Part shown: positions 8,336-17,290 of the stretch, piece by piece | Layout: each line of letters starts with the position of its first letter | How positions within the stretch are numbered: position 1 is the first letter of the stretch | NCBI RefSeq assembly: GCF_018474005.1 | Contig: NZ_JAHCSH010000003.1 | Coordinates: 548,028-612,027 of the forward strand | Reading direction: 5' to 3' | From: Curvibacter sp. CHRR-16 | GTDB lineage: Bacteria > Pseudomonadota > Gammaproteobacteria > Burkholderiales > Burkholderiaceae_C | DNA length: 64,000 nt | Notes under the pieces: model-generated | Database searches by the model: none | Told to the model about the DNA's origin: nothing | Seen by the model: only the letters and a program-made list of their open reading frames with translations | Position numbers and translations under genes: made by a program

Positions 8336-8670
8336 CGCATAAAAAAGCTCTGCCCCGTTCCGCTCTCCAGCGAAAACGTCCCGCATTCGCCGGGCACAGC
8401 GTCGATGATGATTTGGGTGTGTTGCCACGTGGCGTATTGCGACGCGCTCATGTAAAAGGGGCAGCCGCCTACCTCGCCCAGCAGTACGTCATTGTTGCCC
8501 AGCGGTATCTCGCCGGGCAGGTAGCAGCAGGCGGCGCTGTTTTCGCAGCAGCCGCCTGATTGGTAGAACAGCAGCTGCGGCCCGTGCTGGGCCTGCAGCT
8601 GCGCCACCAGCGCCAGCGCCGCAGGGGTGGCAACCACTTTGGCCTCTGCTTGTGATGCTGGCGTGTCCAT
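8314..8670 (-). CDS. DUF779 protein, partner of aldehyde dehydrogenase
   Basis: A 118-residue protein of the DUF779 family, recognised by its cysteine-rich core (SGGCCENSAACC, then GEVGGCPFYM) and the ATWQHTQIIIDAVPGECGTF segment. ATG at 8670 is used; the longer frame upstream only overlaps the dehydrogenase. It begins two bases after the stop of the aldehyde dehydrogenase, so the two are cotranscribed. DUF779 genes are commonly found next to ExaC/AldB-type dehydrogenases, but no biochemical role is established. The cysteines suggest metal or redox chemistry (inference). Confidence 0.85.
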   Translation of the reverse strand: MDTPASQAEAKVVATPAALALVAQLQAQHGPQLLFYQSGGCCENSAACCYLPGEIPLGNNDVLLGEVGGCPFYMSASQYATWQHTQIIIDAVPGECGTFSLESGTGQSFFMRSRVFGL

Positions 8671-8672
8671 GG

Positions 8673-10193
8673 TCAGAAGAAGCCCAGTTTTTGCTCGCTG
8701 TAGCTCACCAGCAAGTTCTTGGTTTGCTGGTAGTGGTCGAGCATCATCTTGTGCGTCTCGCGGCCAATGCCGGACTCTTTGTAGCCGCCAAACGCGGCGT
8801 GCGCCGGGTAGTCGTGGTAGCAGTTGGTCCACACGCGCCCGGCCTTGATGGCGCGGCCCATGCGGTAGGCCACGTTGCCGTTGCGCGTCCATACACCAGC
8901 GCCCAGCCCGTACAGCGTGTCGTTGGCAATGGCCAGCGCATCGGCTTCGTCTTTGAACGTCGTCACGGCCAGCACGGGGCCGAAAATTTCCTCTTGGAAG
9001 ATGCGCATCTTGTTGTGGCCCTTGAACACCGTGGGCTGGATGTAGTAGCCCCCGGCCAGGTCGCCGCCCAGCGTGGCGCGGTCACCGCCAATGAGGCACT
9101 GCGCGCCTTCTTGCTTGCCCAGCGCCAGATAGGAGGTGATCTTGTCCATCTGCATTTGGCTGGCTTGCGCGCCCAGCATGGTGTCGGTGTCCAGCGGGTT
9201 GCCTTGTTTGATGGCGGCCACGCGCTTCAAGGCACGTTCCATGAATTGGTCGTAGATGGACTCGTGGATCAGCGCCCGGCTGGGGCAGGTGCAGACCTCG
9301 CCTTGGTTGAAGGCGAACAGCACCAAGCCTTCGATGGCCTTGTCCAAGTAGCCGTCGTCGCGCTCCATCACGTCGGCAAAGAACACGTTGGGCGACTTGC
9401 CACCCAGCTCCAGCGTGGCGGGGATCAGGTTGGTGGCCGCTGCTTGGGCAATCACCTTGCCGGTGGCGGTGCTGCCGGTGAAGGCGATCTTGGCAATGCG
9501 CTTGCTGGTAGCCAGCGGCATACCGGCTTCGCGGCCATAGCCGTTGACGATGTTGAGCACGCCCGGTGGCAGCAGGTCGGCAATCAAGCCCATGAGGATG
9601 AGCAGCGAGATGGGGGTGGACTCGGCGGGCTTGAGCACCACGCAGTTGCCTGCACCCAGTGCGGGGGCTAGCTTCCAGGCGGCCATGAGCAGGGGGAAGT
9701 TCCACGGAATGATCTGCCCCACCACGCCCAGTGGCTCGTGGATGTGGTAGGCCATGGTGGTCTCGTTGATCTCGCTGATATTGCCTTCTTGGGCGCGCAC
9801 GCAGCCCGCAAAGTAGCGGAAGTGGTCTACCGACAGCGGCACGTCGGCGTTGAGCGTTTCGCGCATGGGTTTGCCGTTGTCCACGGTCTCGGCGTAGGCC
9901 AACAGCTCCAGGTTGGCTTCGATGCGGTCGGCAATCTTGAGCAAGATGTTGGAGCGCTCTGCAGGCGAGGTTTTGCCCCACTTGTCCGCAGCGGCGTGGG
10001 CGGCGTCCAGCGCCAGCTCAATGTCCTCGGCCGTGGAGCGGGCCGCCTGCGTGTAGGGCTTGCCGGTGATGGGGGTCACCACGTCGAAGTACTGCCCCTT
10101 GACCGGGGCGACCCATTGACCGCCGATGAAGTTGTCATAACGCGCTTGGTACTGAATCTTGGCACCTGCGGTGCCGGGGGCTGCATACAGCAT
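8673..10193 (-). CDS. NAD-dependent aldehyde dehydrogenase (AldB/ExaC/AcoD type)
   Basis: A 506-residue class-3-fold aldehyde dehydrogenase that oxidises aldehydes such as acetaldehyde to acids. Key features: [13 protein letters not shown] near the N-terminus, the general-base motif LELGGKSPN near residue 264, and the catalytic cysteine in [13 protein letters not shown] near residue 300. The C-terminus ends [15 protein letters not shown], typical of AldB/ExaC. ATG 10193 is chosen because a GAGGAGAC ribosome site lies 5 bp upstream and the length then fits the family. Divergent from a sigma-54 activator and preceded by a sigma-54 promoter, so expression is probably aldehyde- or alcohol-induced. 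Confidence 0.93.
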   Translation of the reverse strand: MLYAAPGTAGAKIQYQARYDNFIGGQWVAPVKGQYFDVVTPITGKPYTQAARSTAEDIELALDAAHAAADKWGKTSPAERSNILLKIADRIEANLELLAYAETVDNGKPMRETLNADVPLSVDHFRYFAGCVRAQEGNISEINETTMAYHIHEPLGVVGQIIPWNFPLLMAAWKLAPALGAGNCVVLKPAESTPISLLILMGLIADLLPPGVLNIVNGYGREAGMPLATSKRIAKIAFTGSTATGKVIAQAAATNLIPATLELGGKSPNVFFADVMERDDGYLDKAIEGLVLFAFNQGEVCTCPSRALIHESIYDQFMERALKRVAAIKQGNPLDTDTMLGAQASQMQMDKITSYLALGKQEGAQCLIGGDRATLGGDLAGGYYIQPTVFKGHNKMRIFQEEIFGPVLAVTTFKDEADALAIANDTLYGLGAGVWTRNGNVAYRMGRAIKAGRVWTNCYHDYPAHAAFGGYKESGIGRETHKMMLDHYQQTKNLLVSYSEQKLGFF

Positions 10194-10248
10194 GGTTGTC
10201 TCCTCGTTGGTGTTGTGTGTCATGCCCGCTGGGCAGGCCATTGCCTTT

Positions 10249-10264
10249 ATCAAGACGCGTGCCA
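10249..10264 (-). promoter_or_regulatory. sigma-54 promoter of the aldehyde dehydrogenase gene
   Basis: On the minus strand TGGCAC (10264-10259), five bases, then TTGAT (10253-10249) matches the -24/-12 consensus TGGCAC-N5-TTGCW, with the -24 GG intact and GC changed to GA at -12. Transcription would start about 45 nt upstream of the dehydrogenase ATG. The neighbouring divergent gene encodes the required kind of activator. Confidence 0.75.
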
Positions 10265-10327
10265 TCGCGGCTGGTTTGCTAAGTAATTGATTCATAAGCT
10301 GTGTTGACTGGCTGTAGCGGGGAGAGG

Positions 10328-10377
10328 GTGTTGCAAGCAGGTGTTGCAGCGCGACAGGTGTCACAAAATGGAACACC
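10328..10377. promoter_or_regulatory. candidate upstream activating sites for the AcoR-like activator
   Basis: Two direct copies of GTGTTGCA (10328-10335 and 10341-10348) are followed by an inverted repeat GGTGT-N11-ACACC (10357-10361 and 10373-10377). They lie 65-130 bp upstream of the sigma-54 promoter, where enhancer sites are expected. Assignment is by position and symmetry only. Confidence 0.4.
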
Positions 10378-10438
10378 GGGCTTGCCCTAGTGAAAACACG
10401 CCTTGTAGGGGGCCCCCGGTGCGCCAATACTGGGCCGC

Positions 10439-12427
10439 ATGCGAAGCCCTTCTACCGCCTTGGCCTTGCGCCAAGCGCGCCAGCAACTCCTTGAACATGG
10501 CCAGTGCCCCCAAGGCTTGGTGAGTGAGCATTTGCTGCGCTCGTGGAACCGCTGTTTGGCGGCGGGCTTGCTGCCCACGCAGTCCAGTGGTGTGGCCGAC
10601 TACAGCAGTGGTGCAGAGCTGCGCCACACACTCAGCGCCCACCAAAGCTTGCTGGCGCATTCGCGCCCCGTCATGGAATACGTGTTCGAACAAATGGGCC
10701 ATAGCGAAGTGGTGGTGGTGCTGTCCGACCCCCACGGCACGCTCATGCACACGCTGGGCAACCCGGCGTTTTTGGGCAAGGCCGATAGGGTGGCTTTGTC
10801 ACGCGGGGCCAATTGGCTGGAATCCACCCGTGGCACCAACGCCATCGGCACCGCGCTGGCCGAGTGCAGTGCGGTGCAAATCCACGGGGCCGAGCATTTT
10901 CTGGAGCGCAACAGTTTTCTCACCTGCGCGGCTTCGCCCATCGTGTCGGCCAGCGGCGAGGTGATGGGCGTGCTCGACATCTCGGGCGACTACCGCCACG
11001 GTCACGCGCATGCGCTGGGGCTGGCGGCCACGGCCAGCCGCATGATCGAGAACCGCCTCATGGTGGCGCACAGCCGGGGGCACTGGCGCTTGCATCTGCA
11101 CGCCCAGCCTGCAGGCATAGGCAGCGTGGCCGAAGGCATTGTGTGGCTCAACGACGATGGCTGGATCATGGGGGCCAACCGCGCCGCCCGCGGCATGCTG
11201 CAGTTGCATGCCCCAGCCAGCGTGGGCCACAGCGCTAGCGTGCTGCGCTGCCAGCTAGAAAGCCTGCTCGATGTGCGCATGGCCGACCTGCTGGCCCAGT
11301 ACCACCGCACCGGGGCTGCTGTGCTGCCCCTGCGTGGGCACGATGGCCGCCACTGGTTTGCTGCCTTGGGGCATGACACAGCAGTCGTCCACGCTGGGCC
11401 CACTGTGCTTGCAGGCACTATGGCCACGGCGGCCAGCGCCGTAGTGGGCCCGGCTGATGCAGCCGATGCCTTGGCCCAGTTGGACACGGGCGATACCCAC
11501 TGGCGCGCTGCCACGCACAAGGTGCGCCGCGTGCTCGACAAAGGCATTCCCTTGCTCATACAGGGCGAAACCGGGGTGGGCAAAGAATGGTTTGCCAAAG
11601 CCGTGCATGCCAGCAGCGCCCGCCATGCCGGGCCGTTTGTGGCCATCAATTGCGGCGCTTTGGGCGAGAGCTTGGTAGAGGCAGAATTGTTTGGCTACGT
11701 GCCCGGTGCATTTACCGGGGCCAGCCGCCACGGCAGCAAAGGGCGCTTGCGCGAGGCGCATGGTGGCACGCTGTTTCTGGATGAAGTGGGCGATTTACCG
11801 TTGCCACTGCAAACCCGCTTGCTGCGCGTGCTGCAAGAGCGCGTGGTCGTGCCAGTGGGTAGCGGGCAGGCCTACCCGGTGGACTTTGCCCTGCTGTGCG
11901 CCACCCACCATGGCCTGCAGCAGGCGGTGGAGCAGGGGCGCTTTCGGGCCGATTTGTACTACCGTCTCAATGGCCTGACGGTGCAGCTACCCGCTTTGCG
12001 CGAGCGCACCGATTGGGACGCCTTGGTGCAGCGCCTGCTGGCCCAGTACGGTGCCAGCCATGCAGCACATGCCACGGCGGCTGTGCAGCTTAGCCCCGAG
12101 GTGGACGAGGCCCTGCGCCGCTACGCCTGGCCGGGCAATGTGCGCCAACTAGGCAACGTGCTGCGCACGGCCTGTGCCATGCTGCTGCCGCACGAGCGCT
12201 GCATTGGCTGGGAGCACCTGCCCGATGACTTGGTGCAAGCGCTGCAAGGCCCGGATGGTGTAGCGCCAGCCAACCCTGCCCATCCTGCTGCATGGCCCAA
12301 CTTGCAGCAGCTCTCGCGCACAGCCATAGAGACGGCGCTGCAACAGTGCCAAGGCAATGTCTCGCAAGCGGCGCGGCTGCTGGGCATTAGCCGCCAAACC
12401 TTGTACCGCAAGCTGCACAAGCACTGA
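10439..12427 (+). CDS. AcoR-like sigma-54-dependent transcriptional activator
   Basis: A 662-residue enhancer-binding protein. The N-terminal half contains a GAF-type sensory domain ([20 protein letters not shown] and [11 protein letters not shown], residues about 80-150). The AAA+ domain follows, with Walker A GETGVGKE near residue 375, the sigma-54-contacting GAFTGA loop near 423, and GNVRQL near 565. A Fis-type helix-turn-helix closes the protein ([19 protein letters not shown]). The order matches AcoR/AcxR activators of acetoin, alcohol and aldehyde genes. It is divergent from the aldehyde dehydrogenase, its likely target. The inducer is not visible from sequence. Confidence 0.92.
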   Translation: MRSPSTALALRQARQQLLEHGQCPQGLVSEHLLRSWNRCLAAGLLPTQSSGVADYSSGAELRHTLSAHQSLLAHSRPVMEYVFEQMGHSEVVVVLSDPHGTLMHTLGNPAFLGKADRVALSRGANWLESTRGTNAIGTALAECSAVQIHGAEHFLERNSFLTCAASPIVSASGEVMGVLDISGDYRHGHAHALGLAATASRMIENRLMVAHSRGHWRLHLHAQPAGIGSVAEGIVWLNDDGWIMGANRAARGMLQLHAPASVGHSASVLRCQLESLLDVRMADLLAQYHRTGAAVLPLRGHDGRHWFAALGHDTAVVHAGPTVLAGTMATAASAVVGPADAADALAQLDTGDTHWRAATHKVRRVLDKGIPLLIQGETGVGKEWFAKAVHASSARHAGPFVAINCGALGESLVEAELFGYVPGAFTGASRHGSKGRLREAHGGTLFLDEVGDLPLPLQTRLLRVLQERVVVPVGSGQAYPVDFALLCATHHGLQQAVEQGRFRADLYYRLNGLTVQLPALRERTDWDALVQRLLAQYGASHAAHATAAVQLSPEVDEALRRYAWPGNVRQLGNVLRTACAMLLPHERCIGWEHLPDDLVQALQGPDGVAPANPAHPAAWPNLQQLSRTAIETALQQCQGNVSQAARLLGISRQTLYRKLHKH

Positions 12428-12530
12428 GCTGCAGCGGTATCTGTCTTTGCGATGGATGCCTTTAGCGTTAGTAATGTTGTTACGGTAAACAATCTAACTC
12501 TTCTTGGTGACATTAAAATTTTTCACTGTA

Positions 12531-12544
12531 CAAAAACGATTTTG
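12531..12544. promoter_or_regulatory. possible LacI-type operator upstream of the agl operon
   Basis: CAAAAACGATTTTG is a 14-bp dyad around a central CG with one mismatched pair, resembling MalR/AglR-type LacI-family operators. It lies 105 bp upstream of aglK in an AT-rich promoter region. No regulator gene for it is in the window. Confidence 0.4.
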
Positions 12545-12649
12545 ATTTGAAGCAAAACAAGGGTAATCCCGATCACTTGCATCACAGGTAACTGATTACA
12601 TTCGCTGTCTGGGCTGCAGTGCAGCCTTTCGCTTTGTTGGAGTGCACGT

Positions 12650-13660
12650 ATGAGTCAATCTGGTGTCCGCCTGCGCGGCATCGTCAAGAGCTACGCCAAG
12701 TCCAGTCCCGTCATCCACGGCATTGATCTGGACATTGAGCCGGGCGAATTTGCGGTCTTTGTGGGGCCCTCGGGCTGTGGCAAAACCACCCTGATGCGCA
12801 TGATTGCCGGTTTGGAAGAAATTTCTGGTGGCGACTTGTTCATCGGCGAAAACCGTGTGAACGACGTGGAGGCTGCTCAGCGCGGCGTGGCCATGGTGTT
12901 CCAAAGCTATGCGCTGTATCCGCACAAAACCGTGTACGACAACATGGCTTTTGCGCTCAAGATAGCCAAAACGCCCAAGGCCGAAATCGACCGTCGCGTG
13001 CGCGAAGCGGCCAACATCTTGCAGTTGACCGACTACTTGGAGCGTCTGCCCAAAGCCTTGTCGGGTGGCCAGCGCCAGCGCGTGGCCATTGGCCGCGCCA
13101 TTGTGCGCAACCCGCAGGTGTTTTTGTTCGACGAGCCGCTCTCCAACCTAGACGCCGCCCTGCGCACCAAGATGCGTGTGGAGCTGGCCACCCTGCACCG
13201 CCGCTTGGGTGCCACCATGATTTATGTGACCCACGACCAAGTGGAAGCCATGACGCTGGCCGACAAGATCGTGGTGCTCAACAAAGGCCGCATTGAACAG
13301 GTGGGCAGTCCCATGGAGCTGTACGAAAAACCCGCCACGCTGTTTGTGGCTGGTTTCATTGGCTCCCCCCAGATGAACTTCATTGGCGGTGAGTTTGCCC
13401 AGCGCTACCAAGCCAGCACCGTGGGCATTCGTCCCGAGCACTTGCGCCTGCAGGCCGATGGCGCGCTACGCGGCACGCTCAAGCACGCCGAGCGCTTGGG
13501 CAATGAAACCTTTGCTTATCTGGATGTGCCTAGCATCGGTGACATCACCGCCCGCATGGATGGCGATGTACAGGCCCAACCCGGCAGCGAGTTGGTGCTG
13601 GGCTTTGCCCCGGAGCACGTGTACACCTTCGATGCCGACGGCCAGCGCATCACTCGCTAA
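12650..13660 (+). CDS. aglK: alpha-glucoside ABC transporter, ATPase (MalK/UgpC type)
   Basis: A 336-residue CUT1-type ATPase. Walker A GPSGCGKTT, Q-loop MVFQSYALYPHKTVYDN, signature LSGGQRQRVAIGRAI, Walker B VFLFDEPLSNLD and switch His in YVTHDQVEAMTLAD are all intact. The C-terminal TOBE-like regulatory domain is shorter than the usual 360-370-residue MalK. It is the first gene of the agl cluster, preceding the binding protein by about 70 bp. It energises sugar import by AglF/AglG. Confidence 0.88.
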   Translation: MSQSGVRLRGIVKSYAKSSPVIHGIDLDIEPGEFAVFVGPSGCGKTTLMRMIAGLEEISGGDLFIGENRVNDVEAAQRGVAMVFQSYALYPHKTVYDNMAFALKIAKTPKAEIDRRVREAANILQLTDYLERLPKALSGGQRQRVAIGRAIVRNPQVFLFDEPLSNLDAALRTKMRVELATLHRRLGATMIYVTHDQVEAMTLADKIVVLNKGRIEQVGSPMELYEKPATLFVAGFIGSPQMNFIGGEFAQRYQASTVGIRPEHLRLQADGALRGTLKHAERLGNETFAYLDVPSIGDITARMDGDVQAQPGSELVLGFAPEHVYTFDADGQRITR

Positions 13661-13728
13661 GGTGATAGCCCGCTAAATTTTTTGTGAGCAACCGCCACGT
13701 ACTGCGTGGCACAACAGAGGAGAGAAGC

Positions 13729-15033
13729 ATGATGAAGCATTCAGCAATTGCCAGCGCTTGCGCTGCTGTCTTGGTCGCTGCAGTAGGCCAAGCCCACGCA
13801 GCCGCCGACTACAAAGGCCCCAACCTCAAGGGTGAAACCCTCACCATCACCTGCCCATGGACAGGTGCTGAAGAACTGAACTTCAAAAAAGTGCTGGGCG
13901 CATTCGAGAAGGCCACAGGCGCGACCGTCAAGCACTCTTGCTCGCAAAGTTCTGAGCAGCAGATCGTGATCGACATCAAGGCAGGCTCTCCTTCCAACAT
14001 TTCTGTCTTCCCCCAACCCGGCTTGGCCGCCAACATGGCTGCCATTGGTGGCTTGGTGCCGCTGGGCGACAAGGCCAAAGATTGGGTCAAAAAGAACTAC
14101 GCCGCAGGCCAATCGTGGGCTGATTTGGGCACCTACAAAGACAAAGCCGGTAAGTCCCAGTTCTACGGCTTGTTCTACAACGTGAACGTCAAGAGCTTGG
14201 TCTGGTACGTGCCAGAGAACTTCAAGGAAAAGGGCTACAAAGTGCCCAAGACCATGGAAGACCTGCAAGCGCTGACCAAGAAAATCGCAGCCGATGGCGG
14301 CAAGGCTTGGTGCATTGGCTTGGGCTCTGACGCCGCCACGGGCTGGCCCGGCACCGACTGGGTGGAAGACATGATGCTGCGCACCCAAACCCCCGACGTG
14401 TACGACGGCTGGGTGAACAACACCGTCAAGTTCAACGACAAGCGCGTGATCGAGGCGTTGGACGCCTACGGCTGGTTTGCCAAGAACGACGCCTATGTAG
14501 ATGGCGGTGCCAAAGCAGTGGCCACTATCAGCTTCAAGGACAGCCCCAAGGGTCTGTTTGGCACCCCACCCAAGTGCTACATGCACCGCCAAGCCAGCTT
14601 CATCCCGGCGTTCTTCCCCGAAGGCAAGGCCTCAGAAGCGGACTTCTTCTACTTCCCCTCGTTTGCCAGCAAGAAGCTGGGCAACCCTGTTTTGGGCGGC
14701 GGCACCATCATGACCATCACCAAAGACAGCAAGGCTGCGCGTGCTTTCATGGACTACCTGCAAAGCAGCCAAGCGCACGAAATCTGGATGGGTGAAGACG
14801 GCTTCCTGACCCCCCTCAAGACCGTGGATTTGGCCAAGTACAAAACCGCTGCGCAGCGCAAGCAAGGCGAGATTTTGCTGAACGCCACCACCTTCCGCTT
14901 TGATGGCTCTGACCTCATGCCCGGTGCCGTGGGTGCGGGCAGCTTCTGGAAAGGCATGGTGGACTTCTCCAGCGGCAAGTCCGCCAAGGAAGTGGCCGAT
15001 GACATCCAGAAGAGCTGGGACGCCATCAAGTAA
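13729..15033 (+). CDS. aglE: alpha-glucoside ABC transporter, periplasmic binding protein
   Basis: A 434-residue family-1 solute-binding protein. Residues 1-25 are a signal peptide (core ACAAVLVAAVG, cleavage after AHA or AHAA). GAGGAGAGA lies just upstream of the ATG at 13729, so the longer GTG-started frame from 13684 is not used. The mature protein contains the AglE-like passages YNVNVKSLVWYVPENF and GWPGTDWVEDMMLRT and a C-terminal SSGKSAKEVADDIQKSWD. Likely substrates are sucrose, maltose, trehalose or similar alpha-glucosides, judged from the hydrolase at the end of the operon. Confidence 0.88.
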   Translation: MMKHSAIASACAAVLVAAVGQAHAAADYKGPNLKGETLTITCPWTGAEELNFKKVLGAFEKATGATVKHSCSQSSEQQIVIDIKAGSPSNISVFPQPGLAANMAAIGGLVPLGDKAKDWVKKNYAAGQSWADLGTYKDKAGKSQFYGLFYNVNVKSLVWYVPENFKEKGYKVPKTMEDLQALTKKIAADGGKAWCIGLGSDAATGWPGTDWVEDMMLRTQTPDVYDGWVNNTVKFNDKRVIEALDAYGWFAKNDAYVDGGAKAVATISFKDSPKGLFGTPPKCYMHRQASFIPAFFPEGKASEADFFYFPSFASKKLGNPVLGGGTIMTITKDSKAARAFMDYLQSSQAHEIWMGEDGFLTPLKTVDLAKYKTAAQRKQGEILLNATTFRFDGSDLMPGAVGAGSFWKGMVDFSSGKSAKEVADDIQKSWDAIK

Positions 15034-15062
15034 TCCGCCTGCAACCTGACATCTCGTGACCC

Positions 15063-16067
15063 ATGTCTGACTCTCTTTACCAGACCCTGTATGCCGTGCT
15101 GTTGAGCATAGGGTTTTGCTTGCTCTACTTTTCGCTCAGCAACTGGTTGCTGGACTGGGCTGTGCGCCTGCCCATGGGGCAGGCCAACCAGCGGGAGCGG
15201 CTGGGTCGCGCGATTCGTCCGTGGTTGTTCTTGTTGCCCGCATTGTTGCTGCTGGTGGTGTACCTCGTGTACCCCTTTGTGGAAACGGTGCGCCTGAGCT
15301 TCATGGACGCCACGGGCGAGAACTGGGTGGGTTGGAGCAACTTTGCGTGGGTGGTGATGGACCAAAACTTCCTCATCACCATCCGCAACAACTTTTTGTG
15401 GCTGCTGGTCGTGCCTGCAGCGGCCACCATGTTTGGCCTCATTGTGGCCGTACTGGCCGACCGCGTGTGGTGGGGCTGGCTGGCCAAGTCCATGGTCTTC
15501 ATGCCCATGGCCATCAGCTTTGTGGGGGCCAGCGTCATTTGGAAGTTTGTGTACGACTTCCGCGGCCCCGATGCCGAGCAGATCGGCATTCTCAACGCCA
15601 TCGTCATGGGCTTGGGCGGCAAGCCGCAAGCGTGGGTGACGATTCCGTTTTGGAACAACTTCTTCCTCATGGCCATCCTGATCTGGATCCAGACCGGCTT
15701 TGCCATGGTGATTCTGTCGGCCGCTCTGCGCGGTGTGCCGCAAGACACGCTGGAGGCTGCCCGCATAGACGGTGCCAGCGAACTGCAAATTTTCTTCGAG
15801 ATCATGGTGCCGCAAATCATGTCCACCGTGGTGGTGGTGTGGACCACCATCACCATCACCGTGCTCAAGGTGTTTGACATCGTCATGGCCATGACCGGCG
15901 GCCAGTGGGACACCAGCGTGCTGGCCAACCTCATGTACGACTGGATGTTCCGTGGCGGCGGCGACTATGGCCGCAGCTCCACCCTGGCTCTGATTCTCAT
16001 GCTCGCAGTGATTCCTGTGATGGCATTCAATATCCGCCGCTTCCGTGCTGAGGAGGCCCAACGATGA
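15063..16067 (+). CDS. aglF: alpha-glucoside ABC transporter, permease 1 (MalF type)
   Basis: A 334-residue inner-membrane permease with about seven helices. The BPD_transp_1 EAA loop is intact ([20 protein letters not shown], near residue 235), where it contacts AglK. The N-terminal two helices ([20 protein letters not shown] and [19 protein letters not shown]) match AglF. Its last codons overlap the aglG start (ATGA), implying coupled translation. Confidence 0.9.
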   Translation: MSDSLYQTLYAVLLSIGFCLLYFSLSNWLLDWAVRLPMGQANQRERLGRAIRPWLFLLPALLLLVVYLVYPFVETVRLSFMDATGENWVGWSNFAWVVMDQNFLITIRNNFLWLLVVPAAATMFGLIVAVLADRVWWGWLAKSMVFMPMAISFVGASVIWKFVYDFRGPDAEQIGILNAIVMGLGGKPQAWVTIPFWNNFFLMAILIWIQTGFAMVILSAALRGVPQDTLEAARIDGASELQIFFEIMVPQIMSTVVVVWTTITITVLKVFDIVMAMTGGQWDTSVLANLMYDWMFRGGGDYGRSSTLALILMLAVIPVMAFNIRRFRAEEAQR

Positions 16068-17266
16068 GCACGCCTTTCAAGCCCCGTTCGTCTTTGCGCT
16101 TGAGCATGCGCTCTGTTATCGCCCAACTCTTGCTGCTGGCCTTGGTGCTGGTGTGGGTGTTGCCCACGCTGGGCTTGTTTGTATCGAGCTTTCGCGACAA
16201 GTCGCAACTGCTAAGCAGCGGCTGGTGGACGGCTACCTCCACCCAAACCCGCGCCGACATGCGCCGCACGGGCGGTGCCCAAAGCGTGGTGCCCGAAGGC
16301 GGCCACTACGTCATGCGCGGCCAATTGTTCGCTCCCGGTGAGCAGGTCAAGGTCAAGAAGTTCTCCCTCGCCTCATCCAACCCCGGGCAAGTGGAAGTGG
16401 GCCAAACGCTGACCGTGGCCGATGGCCAAATTTTTGACGACGAAGACGGCCAGCCCGATGGAATGCTGACCGTGGATGCCCACGGTGGCTACACGCTGGA
16501 GCTGAACCAGCCGTATGACAAAGACCGTGGCATTCGCGTCTTTTACGTGGCTGAGACACCGCCTGTGCTCAAAACCGACAACTACGTCAAGGTGCTTAAC
16601 TCCGAAGGCGTGGGCGATGCGTTCATGAACACCTTCAAGGTGACCATTCCCGCCACCTTCATCCCTATCCTGATTGCCGCCTTTGCCGCCTACGCCTTTA
16701 GCTGGATGGAGTTCCCCGGTCGCCGCTGGCTGTTTGTGGTGGTGGTCGGTCTGTTGGTAGTGCCGCTGCAAATGTCGCTTATTCCGCTGCTGCGGCTGTA
16801 CAACGACATGGGTGAGTTGCTGGGCATGCCGTCCAAGTCCTACCAAGGCGTGTGGCTGGCGCACTCGGCCTTTGGTTTGCCGCTGGCCATTTACCTGCTG
16901 CGTAACTACATCGCCGCGCTGCCGCGCGACATCATCGAAAGCGCCCGTTTGGATGGGGCCTCGCACATGCAAATTTTCTTGGGCATCGTGCTGCCGCTGT
17001 CAGTGCCTGCGCTGGCCAGTTTTGCCATCTTCCAGTTTCTGTGGGTGTGGAACGACTTTTTGGTAGCACTGGTTTTCTTGGGCAAAAACCCCGACCAGGT
17101 GGTGCTCACCATCAAGCTCAACGACCTCTTGGGCTCGCGGGGCGAAAGCTGGGAAATCCTCACCGCCAGCGCCTTCGTGTCCATCGCCGTGCCCGTGGCC
17201 GTGTTCTTCTCTTTGCAGCGCTTCTTTGTGCGTGGCCTGTTGTCAGGCTCGGTCAAGGGCGGCTGA
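16064..17266 (+). CDS. aglG: alpha-glucoside ABC transporter, permease 2 (MalG type)
   Basis: A 400-residue permease, longer than MalG (about 296) because of a periplasmic insert of roughly 130 residues (about 45-185) between helix 1 and the remaining helices. This insert is a feature of AglG. The EAA loop is present ([20 protein letters not shown], near residue 295). It pairs with AglF to form the translocation channel. It starts 4 bp inside aglF and precedes the hydrolase by 24 bp. Confidence 0.9.
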   Translation: MSTPFKPRSSLRLSMRSVIAQLLLLALVLVWVLPTLGLFVSSFRDKSQLLSSGWWTATSTQTRADMRRTGGAQSVVPEGGHYVMRGQLFAPGEQVKVKKFSLASSNPGQVEVGQTLTVADGQIFDDEDGQPDGMLTVDAHGGYTLELNQPYDKDRGIRVFYVAETPPVLKTDNYVKVLNSEGVGDAFMNTFKVTIPATFIPILIAAFAAYAFSWMEFPGRRWLFVVVVGLLVVPLQMSLIPLLRLYNDMGELLGMPSKSYQGVWLAHSAFGLPLAIYLLRNYIAALPRDIIESARLDGASHMQIFLGIVLPLSVPALASFAIFQFLWVWNDFLVALVFLGKNPDQVVLTIKLNDLLGSRGESWEILTASAFVSIAVPVAVFFSLQRFFVRGLLSGSVKGG

Positions 17267-17290
17267 TCCCAACGCATTGTTTGTTCTCTC

